A DNA stretch of 64,000 nucleotides, from positions 806,001-870,000 of the forward strand of contig CAPN01000051.1 in the NCBI GenBank assembly GCA_000333235.1, given 5' to 3'. A program made the translations under genes and the position numbers. Positions 1 to 9,444 of this stretch are shown one piece after another. Origin of the DNA: Pseudoalteromonas luteoviolacea B = ATCC 29581 (lineage in GTDB: Bacteria > Pseudomonadota > Gammaproteobacteria > Enterobacterales > Alteromonadaceae). Below the pieces are notes generated by a model. It was not told where the DNA came from. It saw only the letters and a list, made by a program, of their open reading frames with translations, and did no database searches. Within the stretch, counting starts at the first letter, position 1; every line of letters begins with the position of its first letter.

Positions 1-1070
1 ATAATAGAAACTGTATTATTTGCGATACACAAATTACTCGTCAAAACGAGGAAAGCGATCCCCAATTGGTCTGCAACTTTACGATGAAATTTGGCGATAA
101 CAGCGGTTAATTTTTGTACCAAACTTGCTAAAAAATCCAACCCACCATTAATACGAATAAACTCAGACAGACCACCTATGAACATCGACAACAAGAAGAT
201 TTCTTGCATATCGCTAAAGCCTTTATAGATGTCTTTAACAAAGCTCGCGCCCTCGTAATTACCTATAAAACCAACTAAGGCAGCGAATAATATGCCGCTA
301 AATAACACCACAAAAACATTAAACCCCATTACCGCGAGCACTAGAATAAATGCATAAGGCAATACGAGAAGCCAGTCGAAAGGTTTAGTTTCAACAACTT
401 GTGGCTCTGGAGTTAAAAATACAAGTAACAGAACAGTCAGAATGGCCGCGGGCAAAGCAATTTTCAAATTCTCACGAAACTTGTCTTTCATTTCACAGCC
501 CTGAGTGCGAGTAGCGGCAATAGTAGTATCTGAAATAATTGACAAATTATCCCCGAACATTGCACCTGAAACAACGGTGCCCGCCATTAAAGCTGGATCA
601 ATACCAGTTTTTAAAGTAATGGCATAAGCAATTGGGCCGATCGCTCCAATCGTTCCCATTGAGGTGCCCATGGCCGTTGAAACAACTGCTGCGATTAAAA
701 ATAAACCCGGCAGTAAAAACGCAGGCGGAATAAGTGACAGTCCCGCATTCACCACAGCATCAACCCCCCCCGTCGCACCTGCGACTGCTGAAAATGATCC
801 TGCAAGTAAATAAATCAAACACATAGTGATGATATTACTGTGTCCTGCGCCTTTTATAAACGTTTCAACACTCTGATTTATCGTTGCTTTATTAAACCAA
901 AAAGCAATAACGATGGCAGGTAAAATTGCCACTGGGGCTGGTAGTTGATAAAACGCGTAGTCAACACCTTGCGCTTGCAAGTAAAGTCCGGCACCTAGAA
1001 ATAGACCAACGAAAGTCAGTAAAGGAACAAGCGACAAAATTGCGCTTTTTTTATCGTAGGTTGGCTGCAT
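1..1070 (-). CDS. nhaC: Na+/H+ antiporter, NhaC family (C-terminus beyond window)
   Basis: About 356 codons read from an ATG at 1070 without a stop down to base 1, so the C-terminal end lies outside the window. The start follows a good ribosome-binding site (GAGGAGAG). The product is strongly hydrophobic with many membrane segments and carries the family signature GDNLSIISDTTIAAT in mid-protein, preceded by a glycine-rich GTSMGTIGAIGPIA stretch. NhaC proteins exchange external protons for internal sodium across the inner membrane. The exact substrate (Na+/H+ or a malate/lactate variant) cannot be told from sequence alone. It is transcribed away from dapB. Its leader shows a candidate promoter and a long-range inverted repeat, listed separately. 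Confidence 0.88.
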   Translation of the reverse strand, partial: MQPTYDKKSAILSLVPLLTFVGLFLGAGLYLQAQGVDYAFYQLPAPVAILPAIVIAFWFNKATINQSVETFIKGAGHSNIITMCLIYLLAGSFSAVAGATGGVDAVVNAGLSLIPPAFLLPGLFLIAAVVSTAMGTSMGTIGAIGPIAYAITLKTGIDPALMAGTVVSGAMFGDNLSIISDTTIAATRTQGCEMKDKFRENLKIALPAAILTVLLLVFLTPEPQVVETKPFDWLLVLPYAFILVLAVMGFNVFVVLFSGILFAALVGFIGNYEGASFVKDIYKGFSDMQEIFLLSMFIGGLSEFIRINGGLDFLASLVQKLTAVIAKFHRKVADQLGIAFLVLTSNLCIANNTVSI

Positions 1071-1204
1071 AGCTCTCCTCTTAAAAATCACCACAGCCAG
1101 CAAAGAATTTATTAGCTGCATTTAAAAAACCGCACGCCCGCAATAAAGAAATCGGCGAAGGCAGAAGTTTAAATGTTTAGATGGCTAAAGTCTATGGTGA
1201 TTTG

Positions 1205-1232
1205 TTATTATTGTTATCATTAGAGTTATCAA
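1205..1232 (-). promoter_or_regulatory. Candidate sigma-70 promoter for the NhaC-family gene
   Basis: On the minus strand TTGATA (1227-1232) and TAATAA (1205-1210) are separated by 16 bases. Transcription would begin near 1198, giving a leader of about 130 bases before the antiporter start. The match is moderate and no other site in the divergent gap is clearly better. Confidence 0.4.
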
Positions 1233-1303
1233 CCTGACTATTACATACAGATCCGATAAACTCTACCCTATCATCTAAAATAGCTAAACAAGAGGAAGAT
1301 CTA

Positions 1304-2107
1304 GTGGATCGTATAGGAATATTTGGTGCTAATGGCCGTATGGGACAAGCACTCATTGAAGCATGTGCCTTATCTAAACAATGCGAATTATCCGCAGCAT
1401 TTGTCAGAGCTCAATCACCTCTCATTTCAACACCTGTACATCACATCAATAAGGCCGCACCAACCGACCTTTCTTTCGCTTGCGAGAGCGCACTGCAAGC
1501 TTGCTCTGCCGATGTCCTTATCGATTTTACCTTGCCAGAAGGCATGCGCAGACATCTAGAAAGTGCAGTCAAACACCGTATCCCTATGGTAATTGGTACT
1601 ACCGGTTTAAGCGACGAAGATAAACAAATTCTGTGTGAAGCATCGAAACATATCCCGATCGTTTTTTCGCGTAATTATAGCGTTGGGGTGAATTTACTGC
1701 TTAACTTAGTTCAGGTTGCTGCAACAAAGCTAGCGGATGAGTTAGATATTGAAATATTTGAAGCGCACCACCGCAATAAAATAGATGCTCCATCTGGTAC
1801 TGCATTGATGATTGGCGAGGCGATTGCGCATGCCAAAGGGTGGGATCATGACACCGTCGCCAAATTTGATCGCAGTAATGATCATAGCGCAAAAACTCAA
1901 AACGAAATCGGCTATTCAGTCCTACGAGCTGGCGACATAGTTGGCGAACATACCGCTTTTTTCGCAACTATGGGTGAAAGGCTTGAAATAACGCACAAAG
2001 CGGCCTCTAGACTGACGTTCGCATCCGGTGCTATAAGGGCTGCGCAATGGTTAAGAAATAAACCAGAAGGACTTTATGATATGCAAGATGTGCTTGGATT
2101 GAAGTAA
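1304..2107 (+). CDS. dapB: 4-hydroxy-tetrahydrodipicolinate reductase
   Basis: DapB reduces the product of DapA with NAD(P)H in the diaminopimelate/lysine pathway in the cytoplasm. The 267-residue length matches the family (273 in E. coli). The N-terminus has the dinucleotide-binding pattern GIFGANGRMGQA, and the centre has the active-site and substrate-binding signature EAHHRNKIDAPSGTA. The start is GTG at 1304 behind AGAGGAAG. The next gene downstream is carA, the same order as in E. coli, but a terminator hairpin at 2263-2301 separates them, so they need not share a full transcript. Confidence 0.96.
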   Translation: MDRIGIFGANGRMGQALIEACALSKQCELSAAFVRAQSPLISTPVHHINKAAPTDLSFACESALQACSADVLIDFTLPEGMRRHLESAVKHRIPMVIGTTGLSDEDKQILCEASKHIPIVFSRNYSVGVNLLLNLVQVAATKLADELDIEIFEAHHRNKIDAPSGTALMIGEAIAHAKGWDHDTVAKFDRSNDHSAKTQNEIGYSVLRAGDIVGEHTAFFATMGERLEITHKAASRLTFASGAIRAAQWLRNKPEGLYDMQDVLGLK

Positions 2108-2262
2108 TAAGCATTGATTTTTAGCTATTTCGTGCAAATTTTTAGTTTAGAGCTCTATTTTTAAATTTATTTGCAAGACCATTAGACGACCTTCGCATTT
2201 TACTGTAGACTATATGGAATTTGCCAAAAATTTATAAAACTGCGTGTTACCAAGCGCTCTAT

Positions 2263-2301
2263 AAACGGGAAGTAATGCGTCAACGCAGCTCCCGTTTTTT
2301 T
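2263..2301 (+). terminator. Intrinsic terminator in the carA leader (candidate attenuator)
   Basis: Outer arms AAACGGGA (2263-2270) and TCCCGTTT (2290-2297) pair over 8 bp. They enclose an inner TGCG/CGCA stem with a TCAA loop and are followed by seven T residues (2295-2301). The T run ends only 6 bases before the carA ribosome-binding site, so no promoter fits between hairpin and gene. Any carAB transcript must pass through it. It may also end dapB transcripts. Confidence 0.8.
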
Positions 2302-2322
2302 ACATCTAGGAGGTTAACTTGA
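2275..2322 (+). promoter_or_regulatory. Possible 15-codon arginine-rich leader ORF overlapping the carA start
   Basis: An ATG at 2275 opens a frame reading [15 protein letters not shown] and stopping with a TGA at 2320-2322 that overlaps the carA TTG (2319-2321). Five of the 15 codons are arginine. It runs through the 3' arm and T run of the terminator, and its last two Arg codons (AGG AGG) are themselves the carA ribosome-binding site. A GGGAAG in the 5' arm is a short-spaced candidate ribosome-binding site. Carbamoyl phosphate feeds arginine synthesis, so control by arginyl-tRNA is plausible, but translation is not shown. Confidence 0.35.
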
Positions 2323-3455
2323 CTAAATCCGCTCTGTTAGTCCTTGAAGACGGCACAGTGTTTCGCGGTACTGCCATTGGTGCCGACGGTATTTCTGTCG
2401 GTGAGGTAGTATTCAATACGTCGATGACAGGTTATCAAGAAATTTTGACAGACCCGTCCTACGCGGAACAAATTGTTACTCTAACTTACCCGCACATCGG
2501 TAATACGGGTACTAACAGCGAAGACGAAGAAGCGGGAAAGATCTGGGCAAAAGGCCTAGTGATCCGTGATTTGCCACTGCTAGCGAGTAATTTCCGTAAC
2601 GAGCAATCGTTGAGTGAATACTTAAAAGAACGCAACATTTTAGGGATCGCCGACATTGATACCCGTAAGTTAACCCGTATCCTTCGTGATAAAGGTGCAC
2701 AGAACGGTTGTATTATTGCAGGTGATGATGTTTGCGAAACAAAAGCACTGGACGCTGCTAAGGCATTCCCGGGCCTTAAAGGTATGGATTTAGCAAAAGT
2801 TGTTTCAGCAAAAGAATCTTTTGAATGGCGCGAATCAAGCTGGAGTTTAGGTGAAGGCTTTAAAACCTTGAAACCTGAAGAGGAACGTTTTCACGTCGTC
2901 GCTTATGACTTTGGTGTAAAACGCAACATCTTGCGCATGTTAGTTGATCGAGGCTGTAAACTCACCGTCGTGCCCGCTCAGACATCAGCCGCAGAGGTAC
3001 TGGCGTTAAATCCAGATGGGATTTTCCTCTCAAATGGCCCCGGCGACCCAGAACCTTGTACCTACGCAATCGATGCAATAAAAACCTTCCTAGAAACAGA
3101 CACTCCAATTTTCGGCATTTGCTTAGGCCACCAACTTCTTGCTCTCGCGTCCGGCGCAAAAACTGTCAAAATGAAATTTGGTCATCACGGCGGTAACCAC
3201 CCAGTTAAAGACTTAGATCGCAACGTAGTAATGATCACAGCGCAAAACCATGGTTTTGCTGCAGATGAAGCAACATTACCTGCAAATCTACGCGCAACTC
3301 ACGTTTCATTGTTCGATGGCACGCTACAAGGTATTCACCGTACTGACAAACCAGCGTTTAGCTTCCAAGGTCACCCTGAAGCCAGCCCAGGTCCACACGA
3401 CGCGGCGCCGTTGTTCGACCATTTCATTGATTTAATGCAAGCACGTAAAGCCTAA
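2319..3455 (+). CDS. carA: Carbamoyl-phosphate synthase small (glutaminase) subunit
   Basis: CarA hydrolyses glutamine and passes ammonia to CarB to make carbamoyl phosphate for arginine and pyrimidine synthesis. The 378-residue protein has the N-terminal CPSase small-chain domain and a C-terminal class I glutamine amidotransferase domain. The nucleophile elbow is FGICLGHQ and the catalytic His-Glu is in [12 protein letters not shown]. The TTG start at 2319 is fixed by a perfect AGGAGG at 2308-2313. carB begins 17 bases after its stop, so the two are co-transcribed. The leader carries the attenuator-like hairpin and arginine-rich frame described separately. Confidence 0.97.
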   Translation: MTKSALLVLEDGTVFRGTAIGADGISVGEVVFNTSMTGYQEILTDPSYAEQIVTLTYPHIGNTGTNSEDEEAGKIWAKGLVIRDLPLLASNFRNEQSLSEYLKERNILGIADIDTRKLTRILRDKGAQNGCIIAGDDVCETKALDAAKAFPGLKGMDLAKVVSAKESFEWRESSWSLGEGFKTLKPEEERFHVVAYDFGVKRNILRMLVDRGCKLTVVPAQTSAAEVLALNPDGIFLSNGPGDPEPCTYAIDAIKTFLETDTPIFGICLGHQLLALASGAKTVKMKFGHHGGNHPVKDLDRNVVMITAQNHGFAADEATLPANLRATHVSLFDGTLQGIHRTDKPAFSFQGHPEASPGPHDAAPLFDHFIDLMQARKA

Positions 3456-3472
3456 TTAATAGCGGAGTCAAA

Positions 3473-6400
3473 ATGCCAAAACGTAACGATTTAAAAAGCA
3501 TTCTTATCTTAGGCGCAGGCCCGATTGTTATCGGCCAAGCGTGTGAGTTTGACTACTCTGGCGCGCAAGCGTGTAAAGCGCTAAAAGAAGAAGGCTACCG
3601 AGTTATCCTAGTTAACTCAAACCCTGCAACGATTATGACTGATCCAGAAATGGCAGATGCGACGTACATCGAGCCAATTCATTGGGAAGTTGTTGAAAAA
3701 ATTATTGAAAAAGAGCGTCCATGTGCCGTATTACCTACTATGGGTGGTCAAACAGCGCTTAACTGTGCACTAGACCTTGACCGTCATGGTGTGCTTGCGA
3801 AGCACGGTGTTGAGCTTATTGGTGCAACTGCGGATGCAATCGATAAGGCAGAAAACCGTGAACGTTTCGACAAAGCAATGAAGAAAATCGGCCTAGAGTG
3901 TCCGCGCGCTGAAATCGCTCACTCGATGGAAGATGCATTAGACATTCTTACTCGTATCGGCTTCCCATGTATCATCCGTCCATCATTCACAATGGGTGGT
4001 ACAGGTGGAGGTGTTGCTTACAACATGGAAGAGTTCGAAGAGATCTGTACTCGCGGTTTAGACTTATCTCCAACGAAAGAGCTTCTGATTGACGAAAGCT
4101 TAATTGGTTGGAAAGAGTACGAGATGGAAGTAGTTCGTGATAAAAACGACAACTGTATCATCGTATGTTCTATCGAAAACTTTGACCCTATGGGCGTTCA
4201 CACGGGTGACTCAATCACAGTCGCGCCGGCTCAAACTCTGACGGACAAAGAATACCAATTAATGCGTAACGCATCGATGGCCGTTCTTCGTGAAATCGGT
4301 GTTGAAACAGGCGGCTCAAACGTACAGTTTGGTGTTAACCCAGTTGATGGTCGTATGGTAATCATCGAAATGAATCCGCGTGTGTCGCGTTCATCTGCCC
4401 TTGCCTCTAAAGCGACAGGTTTCCCGATTGCGAAAATCGCAGCAAAATTAGCCGTGGGTTATACGCTAGACGAACTTAAAAACGACATCACTGGTGGTGC
4501 AACACCTGCCTCATTCGAACCTTCAATTGACTACGTTGTAACTAAGATCCCACGTTTTAACTTTGAAAAGTTCGCTGGCTCCAATGACCGTTTAACGACC
4601 CAAATGAAATCAGTTGGTGAAGTAATGGCAATTGGTCGTAACCAGCAAGAGTCGTTACACAAGGCACTGCGTGGTTTAGAAGTTGGCGCAACCGGATTTA
4701 ACCCAATTGTAGCGCTTGACGATCCGAATGCGCACGAAAAAATTGTTCATGAATTACGTGAACCAGGTGCAGAGCGTATTTGGTATGTTGCAGATGCAAT
4801 GCGCCATGGTATGTCAATTGATGACGTATTTGAACTGACTAAAATCGATCGTTGGTTCTTAGTTCAAATCGAAGACATCTTAAAAGACGAAGCGACAATC
4901 AAAGAAGTGGGCATGGCTGGCTTAACTGCTGAATTTTTGCGCAAACTCAAGCGTAAAGGCTTTGCTGATGCGCGTATTGCTGAAATCGCAGGTGTTTCCG
5001 AAACTGAGATCCGTAAAAAGCGTCATATGTTAAACATCGTGCCAGTTTACAAACGTGTAGACACATGTGCTGCCGAATTTAAATCAGATACGGCATACAT
5101 GTACTCGAGCTATGATGAAGAGTGTGAAGCACAGCCATCTGAAAAAGACAAAATCATGGTTATCGGCGGTGGTCCAAACCGTATCGGTCAAGGTATCGAA
5201 TTCGACTATTGCTGTGTACACGCTGCTTTAGCAATGCGTGAAGACGGCTATGAAACGATTATGGTTAACTGTAACCCAGAAACCGTATCAACAGACTATG
5301 ATACATCTGATCGTCTGTACTTCGAGCCAATTACACTTGAAGACGTGCTAGAAATCGTGCGTGTTGAAAAACCAAAAGGCGTCATTGTACAGTACGGTGG
5401 TCAAACACCTTTGAAACTTGCTCGTGCACTTGAAGCGAATGGAGTGCCAATCATTGGTACTTCTCCAGACGCCATTGACCGTGCTGAAGACCGCGAACGT
5501 TTCCAACACTTAGTCGAACGTTTGAACCTTTTACAACCAGAAAATGCCACGGTTACTTCATTAGAAGAAGCGATTGTGAAATCACAAGAAATAGGTTTCC
5601 CGCTAGTTGTTCGCCCGTCTTACGTTTTAGGTGGTCGCGCGATGGAAATCGTCTACGACGAAGACGATCTGCGTCGTTATATGACGCAAGCCGTATCAGT
5701 GTCAAACGAAGCTCCAGTGCTACTTGATCGTTTCCTTGACGATGCTATCGAAGTCGATGTCGATGCTATCTGCGATGGTCAAGAGGTCTTAATTGGCGGC
5801 ATCATGGAACACATCGAACAAGCGGGTGTTCACTCTGGTGACTCGGCATGCTCTTTGCCTGCTTACTCGCTTTCACAAGAGATCCAAGATGTGATGCGTA
5901 ACCAAGTCACGGCTATGGCGCTTGAACTAGGTGTTGTTGGCCTGATGAACACACAATTTGCAGTAAAAGATGGTCAAGTTTACCTAATCGAAGTAAACCC
6001 TCGTGCTGCACGTACCGTGCCTTTTGTATCAAAAGCAACCGGTGTTGCACTTGCGAAAGTAGCCGCTCGTTGTATGGTCGGTCAATCGCTTCAATCACAA
6101 GGCATCACCAAAGAAGTTATTCCGCCTTACTACAGTGTGAAAGAAGTCGTTCTGCCATTCGCTAAGTTCCCAGGCGTTGACCCAATGCGTGGTCCTGAAA
6201 TGCGTTCAACCGGTGAAGTAATGGGTGTTGGTGATAATTTCGCCGAAGCATTCGCGAAAGCACAATTAGGTGCGGGTAATACTTTACCACGCGGTGGTCG
6301 CGCGTTACTATCTGTGCGCAATGGTGACAAGGCACGTGTTGTCGAACTTGCTAAAACGATGAAAGCACTTGGGTTTGAACTAGATGCGACGTCGGGTACA

Positions 6401-6691
6401 GCAGCTGCGCTTGAAGAAGCAGGTATTGAAGTTCGTCGCGTGAATAAAGTGTACGAAGGCCGTCCTCATATTCTTGACCGTATCAAGAACAAAGAGTACA
6501 GCTACATCGTGAACACAACCGAGGGTCGCCAAGCTATTGAAGACTCGAAGGTGTTGCGTCGTGGTGCACTTCAGCACAAAATTAACTATACCACTACTCT
6601 GAACGCTGCATTTGCTAACTGTAAGGCATACTCTGCGGATGACCGAGCAAAAGTAAGTTCAGTTCAAGAGCTTCACCAACGATTAAATTAA
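3473..6691 (+). CDS. carB: Carbamoyl-phosphate synthase large subunit
   Basis: CarB uses two ATP, bicarbonate and ammonia supplied by CarA to form carbamoyl phosphate. At 1072 residues it is full length (1073 in E. coli). Two homologous halves are visible, each opening with a biotin-carboxylase-like segment ([20 protein letters not shown] near residue 9 and [20 protein letters not shown] near 560) followed by an ATP-grasp domain. The C-terminal 130 residues form the MGS-like allosteric domain, where ornithine and UMP act in relatives. It is the second gene of the carAB operon. Confidence 0.98.
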   Translation: MPKRNDLKSILILGAGPIVIGQACEFDYSGAQACKALKEEGYRVILVNSNPATIMTDPEMADATYIEPIHWEVVEKIIEKERPCAVLPTMGGQTALNCALDLDRHGVLAKHGVELIGATADAIDKAENRERFDKAMKKIGLECPRAEIAHSMEDALDILTRIGFPCIIRPSFTMGGTGGGVAYNMEEFEEICTRGLDLSPTKELLIDESLIGWKEYEMEVVRDKNDNCIIVCSIENFDPMGVHTGDSITVAPAQTLTDKEYQLMRNASMAVLREIGVETGGSNVQFGVNPVDGRMVIIEMNPRVSRSSALASKATGFPIAKIAAKLAVGYTLDELKNDITGGATPASFEPSIDYVVTKIPRFNFEKFAGSNDRLTTQMKSVGEVMAIGRNQQESLHKALRGLEVGATGFNPIVALDDPNAHEKIVHELREPGAERIWYVADAMRHGMSIDDVFELTKIDRWFLVQIEDILKDEATIKEVGMAGLTAEFLRKLKRKGFADARIAEIAGVSETEIRKKRHMLNIVPVYKRVDTCAAEFKSDTAYMYSSYDEECEAQPSEKDKIMVIGGGPNRIGQGIEFDYCCVHAALAMREDGYETIMVNCNPETVSTDYDTSDRLYFEPITLEDVLEIVRVEKPKGVIVQYGGQTPLKLARALEANGVPIIGTSPDAIDRAEDRERFQHLVERLNLLQPENATVTSLEEAIVKSQEIGFPLVVRPSYVLGGRAMEIVYDEDDLRRYMTQAVSVSNEAPVLLDRFLDDAIEVDVDAICDGQEVLIGGIMEHIEQAGVHSGDSACSLPAYSLSQEIQDVMRNQVTAMALELGVVGLMNTQFAVKDGQVYLIEVNPRAARTVPFVSKATGVALAKVAARCMVGQSLQSQGITKEVIPPYYSVKEVVLPFAKFPGVDPMRGPEMRSTGEVMGVGDNFAEAFAKAQLGAGNTLPRGGRALLSVRNGDKARVVELAKTMKALGFELDATSGTAAALEEAGIEVRRVNKVYEGRPHILDRIKNKEYSYIVNTTEGRQAIEDSKVLRRGALQHKINYTTTLNAAFANCKAYSADDRAKVSSVQELHQRLN

Positions 6692-6699
6692 GAACCTAA

Positions 6700-6725
6700 C
6701 TGAGGCGAGAGAATACTCGCCTCAG
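6700..6725 (+). other. Perfect 10-bp hairpin between carB and greA
   Basis: CTGAGGCGAG (6700-6709) and CTCGCCTCAG (6716-6725) form a perfect stem with a 6-base loop, 8 bases after the carB stop. No T run follows, so it is not a standard intrinsic terminator. It could protect the 3' end of carAB mRNA or mark a rho-dependent end. Confidence 0.55.
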
Positions 6726-6742
6726 TACTGAGCGAGATAACT

Positions 6743-7219
6743 ATGCAATCAATTCCGATGACAGTACGAGGCGAGAAAATGCTTCGTGACGAACTGAATC
6801 ACTTGAAGACTGTTGTACGTCCTAAAATTATCGCAGACATCGCAGAAGCGCGTGAACACGGTGATTTAAAAGAAAACGCAGAATACCATGCTGCTCGTGA
6901 GCAACAAGGATTTTGTGAAGGCCGTATTCAAGAAATTGAAGCTAAACTCTCTACAGCGCAAGTCATTGACGTAACTAAAATGGCTAACAAAGGCAAAGTT
7001 ATTTTTGGCTCAACTGTGACTATCTTAAACGTTGATACCGATGCAGAGGTAACTTACCGTATTGTTGGTGATGACGAAGCAAACATTAAAGAAAATTTAA
7101 TTTCTGTAAACTCACCGATTGCACGTGGATTAATCGGTAAGGAAGTTGACGACACCGTTAACATACAAACACCTAATGGTGCTGTGGAATATGAGATCAT
7201 TGAAGTTGAATACGTGTAA
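6743..7219 (+). CDS. greA: Transcription elongation factor GreA
   Basis: GreA enters the RNA polymerase secondary channel and stimulates cleavage of backtracked RNA. The 158-residue length is standard. The N-terminal half is the coiled coil with the conserved tip containing the acidic pair ([20 protein letters not shown]), and the C-terminal half is the FKBP-like domain. It starts 51 bases after carB, separated by a hairpin, and is followed by a strong intrinsic terminator. It may be read through from carAB or have its own promoter. Confidence 0.97.
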   Translation: MQSIPMTVRGEKMLRDELNHLKTVVRPKIIADIAEAREHGDLKENAEYHAAREQQGFCEGRIQEIEAKLSTAQVIDVTKMANKGKVIFGSTVTILNVDTDAEVTYRIVGDDEANIKENLISVNSPIARGLIGKEVDDTVNIQTPNGAVEYEIIEVEYV

Positions 7220-7241
7220 AACAAGATTCTCTAATGAATTT

Positions 7242-7270
7242 AAAAACCCAAGCTGTGCTTGGGTTTTTTT
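7242..7270 (+). terminator. Intrinsic terminator of greA
   Basis: AAAACCCAAGC and GCTTGGGTTTT pair around a TGT loop and end in seven T residues, 22 bases after the greA stop. Confidence 0.9.
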
Positions 7271-7618
7271 CTTTATACAGATGCAGACAGGATGAGATTT
7301 TTAACATTGCCATAGCTTTAGATGCCAATGCATTATGGAAGCCATGTGTAACCTCAATCCTTTTTAGTTAGGGTAATTGATCTATCGAGACCAGGAGAAT
7401 TTAACAATAACCACGCCAACGAGTTCAGCTAGTCTTGTGACTATTAGATTCCAGGCATGTTAATGTAATTATCGGTAGGTTTTAGACGTTAAAATGAAAT
7501 GATCAGCTTAAGCAGCCAAATCGCCTGAAAAGTCAGTAAAAGCATTTTAAGCTTACTAATTATTGGCAAACATTGTATGTGAAGCTAAATATGAGAATTA
7601 TACGAACAACATTAAGAT
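7271..7618. other. Gap without recognisable gene
   Basis: This AT-rich stretch lies between the converging greA and PAS genes. I find no credible reading frame, tRNA or strong hairpin in it. A minus-strand terminator for the PAS gene was looked for and not found. Confidence 0.5.
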
Positions 7619-8011
7619 TTACGCCCTATCTAGTCGCATAAATTGCACCGCATAATAGCCACCTTGATAATATTCTTTCGTATCCGCCATGACTCGATAT
7701 TTCAACTGACCACGCATTTTCGTTTGAATAATCGCATCAACACTCACAAATTGAGCCTGCTTCTCTTGGGTCTCTTGAACAGCAAGTTCCCATAGTCGTG
7801 TAACGACAAGTCGATATGATTCATCAGGGTAAGCGATACGCCACCATGTGTCTTTATCAGGGATCTCCTCTGTCGAGTAACCTATTTCATCCATAAATCG
7901 GTTGTTTACATAAACAATTTTATGATTAAGATCTAAACTATCCATTTTCACAACAATTGTCCCCCAAGGCACTGTGTTGAGATAATCTAACGGAATAGAA
8001 AAAGTCTCCAT
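7619..8011 (-). CDS. Stand-alone PAS-domain protein
   Basis: The 130-residue protein is essentially one PAS fold. The core IVYVNNRFMDEIGYSTEEI followed by an acidic DKDTWWRIAYPDE segment is typical of PAS domains, with later strands rich in alternating hydrophobics. There is no kinase, GGDEF, HTH or methyl-accepting output domain, no signal peptide and no membrane segment. It is probably a soluble sensor or adaptor acting through a partner. Neighbours give no hint of that partner. The ligand is unknown. Confidence in PAS is good; any role is inference. Confidence 0.75.
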   Translation of the reverse strand: METFSIPLDYLNTVPWGTIVVKMDSLDLNHKIVYVNNRFMDEIGYSTEEIPDKDTWWRIAYPDESYRLVVTRLWELAVQETQEKQAQFVSVDAIIQTKMRGQLKYRVMADTKEYYQGGYYAVQFMRLDRA

Positions 8012-8302
8012 GATAGCTGTTACCTTAATGATGTTACATTAGTCCATATTGCTGTCAAAATAGCCTTTAAAAGCTTATTTTTCAAGGAACTATTTGCTAA
8101 ATTACAACCCTTTCTTTTCAAAATAAAGCTTAGTAAGTCTATTCTGATAACAGTTTTTAGTTAATCAGATTATCGCATTGCATGAAGTTTGAACGAGATA
8201 ACCTTCAATAGCGATTGGACTTTCAGATGGGAATACACAGGAGAGTTAGTCGCCCAATGCAGTGATTAAATAGACCAAGGCGATATTTTGTAAATTAGTA
8301 AC

Positions 8303-8509
8303 TCAATCAGCCTTGTAATTAGTTTTTATATTTAACCGACGTTCAGCACAGTTTTGCAAATATTGTTCTTTTTGCACTTCAGATGCTTCATGCCAAAATA
8401 AAATTTCATCCAAATGGCGAAAGCAGCCTAAGCATATGTCCTTATCATTTAAGCAACAGTGCCGAATACAAGGATTACCATGCGATTTTTTTTCGATGAA
8501 CTTAGTCAT
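8303..8509 (-). CDS. DUF1289 family small cysteine-rich protein
   Basis: The 68-residue product has the DUF1289 pattern NPCIRHCCLNDKDICLGCFR followed by a conserved Glu and Trp (DEILFWH). The four spaced cysteines could bind a metal or iron-sulfur centre, but the family has no settled function. The gene lies 51 bases behind the last tRNA of the Gly/Cys/Leu cluster and has its own candidate extended -10 element. Codon use looks like its neighbours. Confidence 0.75.
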   Translation of the reverse strand: MTKFIEKKSHGNPCIRHCCLNDKDICLGCFRHLDEILFWHEASEVQKEQYLQNCAERRLNIKTNYKAD

Positions 8510-8538
8510 AACGATTTTATGAGTGATTAGATATTATA

Positions 8539-8547
8539 ATTATAGCA
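8539..8547 (-). promoter_or_regulatory. Candidate extended -10 promoter for the DUF1289 gene
   Basis: On the minus strand TGCTATAAT is an extended -10 (TGn plus a consensus TATAAT). It would start transcription near 8532, about 23 bases before the DUF1289 start codon. No clear -35 is seen, as is common for extended -10 promoters. Confidence 0.4.
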
Positions 8548-8560
8548 CTGAGGGGAATAA

Positions 8561-8634
8561 TGGAGGCGGAACCCGGAGTCGAACCGAGGTAGACGGATTT
8601 GCAATCCGCTGCATGGCCACTCTGCCATTCCGCC
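8561..8634 (-). tRNA. tRNA-Cys (GCA)
   Basis: A 74-base cloverleaf with encoded CCA and a GCA anticodon. It is the last gene of the seven-tRNA transcript and is identical to the copy at 9190-9263. Confidence 0.96.
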
Positions 8635-8656
8635 GCGATACAAGGGTTTCATAGTT

Positions 8657-8732
8657 TGGAGCGAGTAACGAGGTTCGAACTCGTGACCTCAACCTTGGCA
8701 AGGTTGCGCTCTACCAGCTGAGCTATACTCGC
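8657..8732 (-). tRNA. tRNA-Gly (GCC)
   Basis: A 76-base cloverleaf with encoded CCA, anticodon GCC and a normal GTTCGAA T-loop. It is identical to the copies at 8890 and 9278. Confidence 0.97.
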
Positions 8733-8783
8733 ATTACTAGATAAAAAATCTTACTATTTTAAATTGCTTAATGCGATTTAAAA

Positions 8784-8870
8784 TGGTGCCCGGGGCCGGA
8801 CTTGAACCGGCACGCTGTTACCAGCGAGGGATTTTAAATCCCTTGTGTCTACCAATTCCACCACCCGGGC
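8784..8870 (-). tRNA. tRNA-Leu (TAA)
   Basis: An 87-base class II tRNA with a long variable arm, encoded CCA and anticodon TAA. It is identical to the copy at 9068-9154. Confidence 0.96.
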
Positions 8871-8889
8871 GTCGGGTGTGAAAGCAAAT

Positions 8890-8965
8890 TGGAGCGAGTA
8901 ACGAGGTTCGAACTCGTGACCTCAACCTTGGCAAGGTTGCGCTCTACCAGCTGAGCTATACTCGC
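8890..8965 (-). tRNA. tRNA-Gly (GCC)
   Basis: A 76-base tRNA with encoded CCA and anticodon GCC, second of three identical glycine copies in this cluster. Confidence 0.97.
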
Positions 8966-9067
8966 GTTCCTAGAACTGAATCCAACCAGCTGACTCTAAA
9001 GGCTATGCTTTTTTGTACAAACTGAGCGATATTCATGTTCAATGTACCCTTTTTAGCTTTTGCTAAA

Positions 9068-9154
9068 TGGTGCCCGGGGCCGGACTTGAACCGGCACGCT
9101 GTTACCAGCGAGGGATTTTAAATCCCTTGTGTCTACCAATTCCACCACCCGGGC
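9068..9154 (-). tRNA. tRNA-Leu (TAA)
   Basis: An 87-base class II tRNA with encoded CCA and anticodon TAA. In transcription order it completes a Gly-Cys-Leu unit that matches E. coli glyW-cysT-leuZ. Confidence 0.96.
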
Positions 9155-9189
9155 ATCGGGCTGCTTTCGCATGTGGATATGTTGAGATA

Positions 9190-9263
9190 TGGAGGCGGAA
9201 CCCGGAGTCGAACCGAGGTAGACGGATTTGCAATCCGCTGCATGGCCACTCTGCCATTCCGCC
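9190..9263 (-). tRNA. tRNA-Cys (GCA)
   Basis: A 74-base tRNA with encoded CCA and anticodon GCA, second in the transcript. Confidence 0.96.
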
Positions 9264-9277
9264 GCTATCGAAAATAT

Positions 9278-9353
9278 TGGAGCGAGTAACGAGGTTCGAA
9301 CTCGTGACCTCAACCTTGGCAAGGTTGCGCTCTACCAGCTGAGCTATACTCGC
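9278..9353 (-). tRNA. tRNA-Gly (GCC)
   Basis: A 76-base tRNA with encoded CCA and anticodon GCC, first gene of the cluster transcript, about 85 bases from the predicted start site. Confidence 0.97.
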
Positions 9354-9444
9354 AATACACAGAACAGTTAAATTTAATTCTGAGGTGTGACTCTGGTTTC
9401 ACACTTTTTTATTTTCGAGGGCTTGTGCCCCTCAACACGGACGC

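Noticed and set aside
9053-9342. Two overlapping 89- and 91-codon frames on opposite strands
   Set aside because: Both lie across tRNA-Leu, tRNA-Cys and tRNA-Gly genes. Such frames are well-known artefacts of tRNA sequence.
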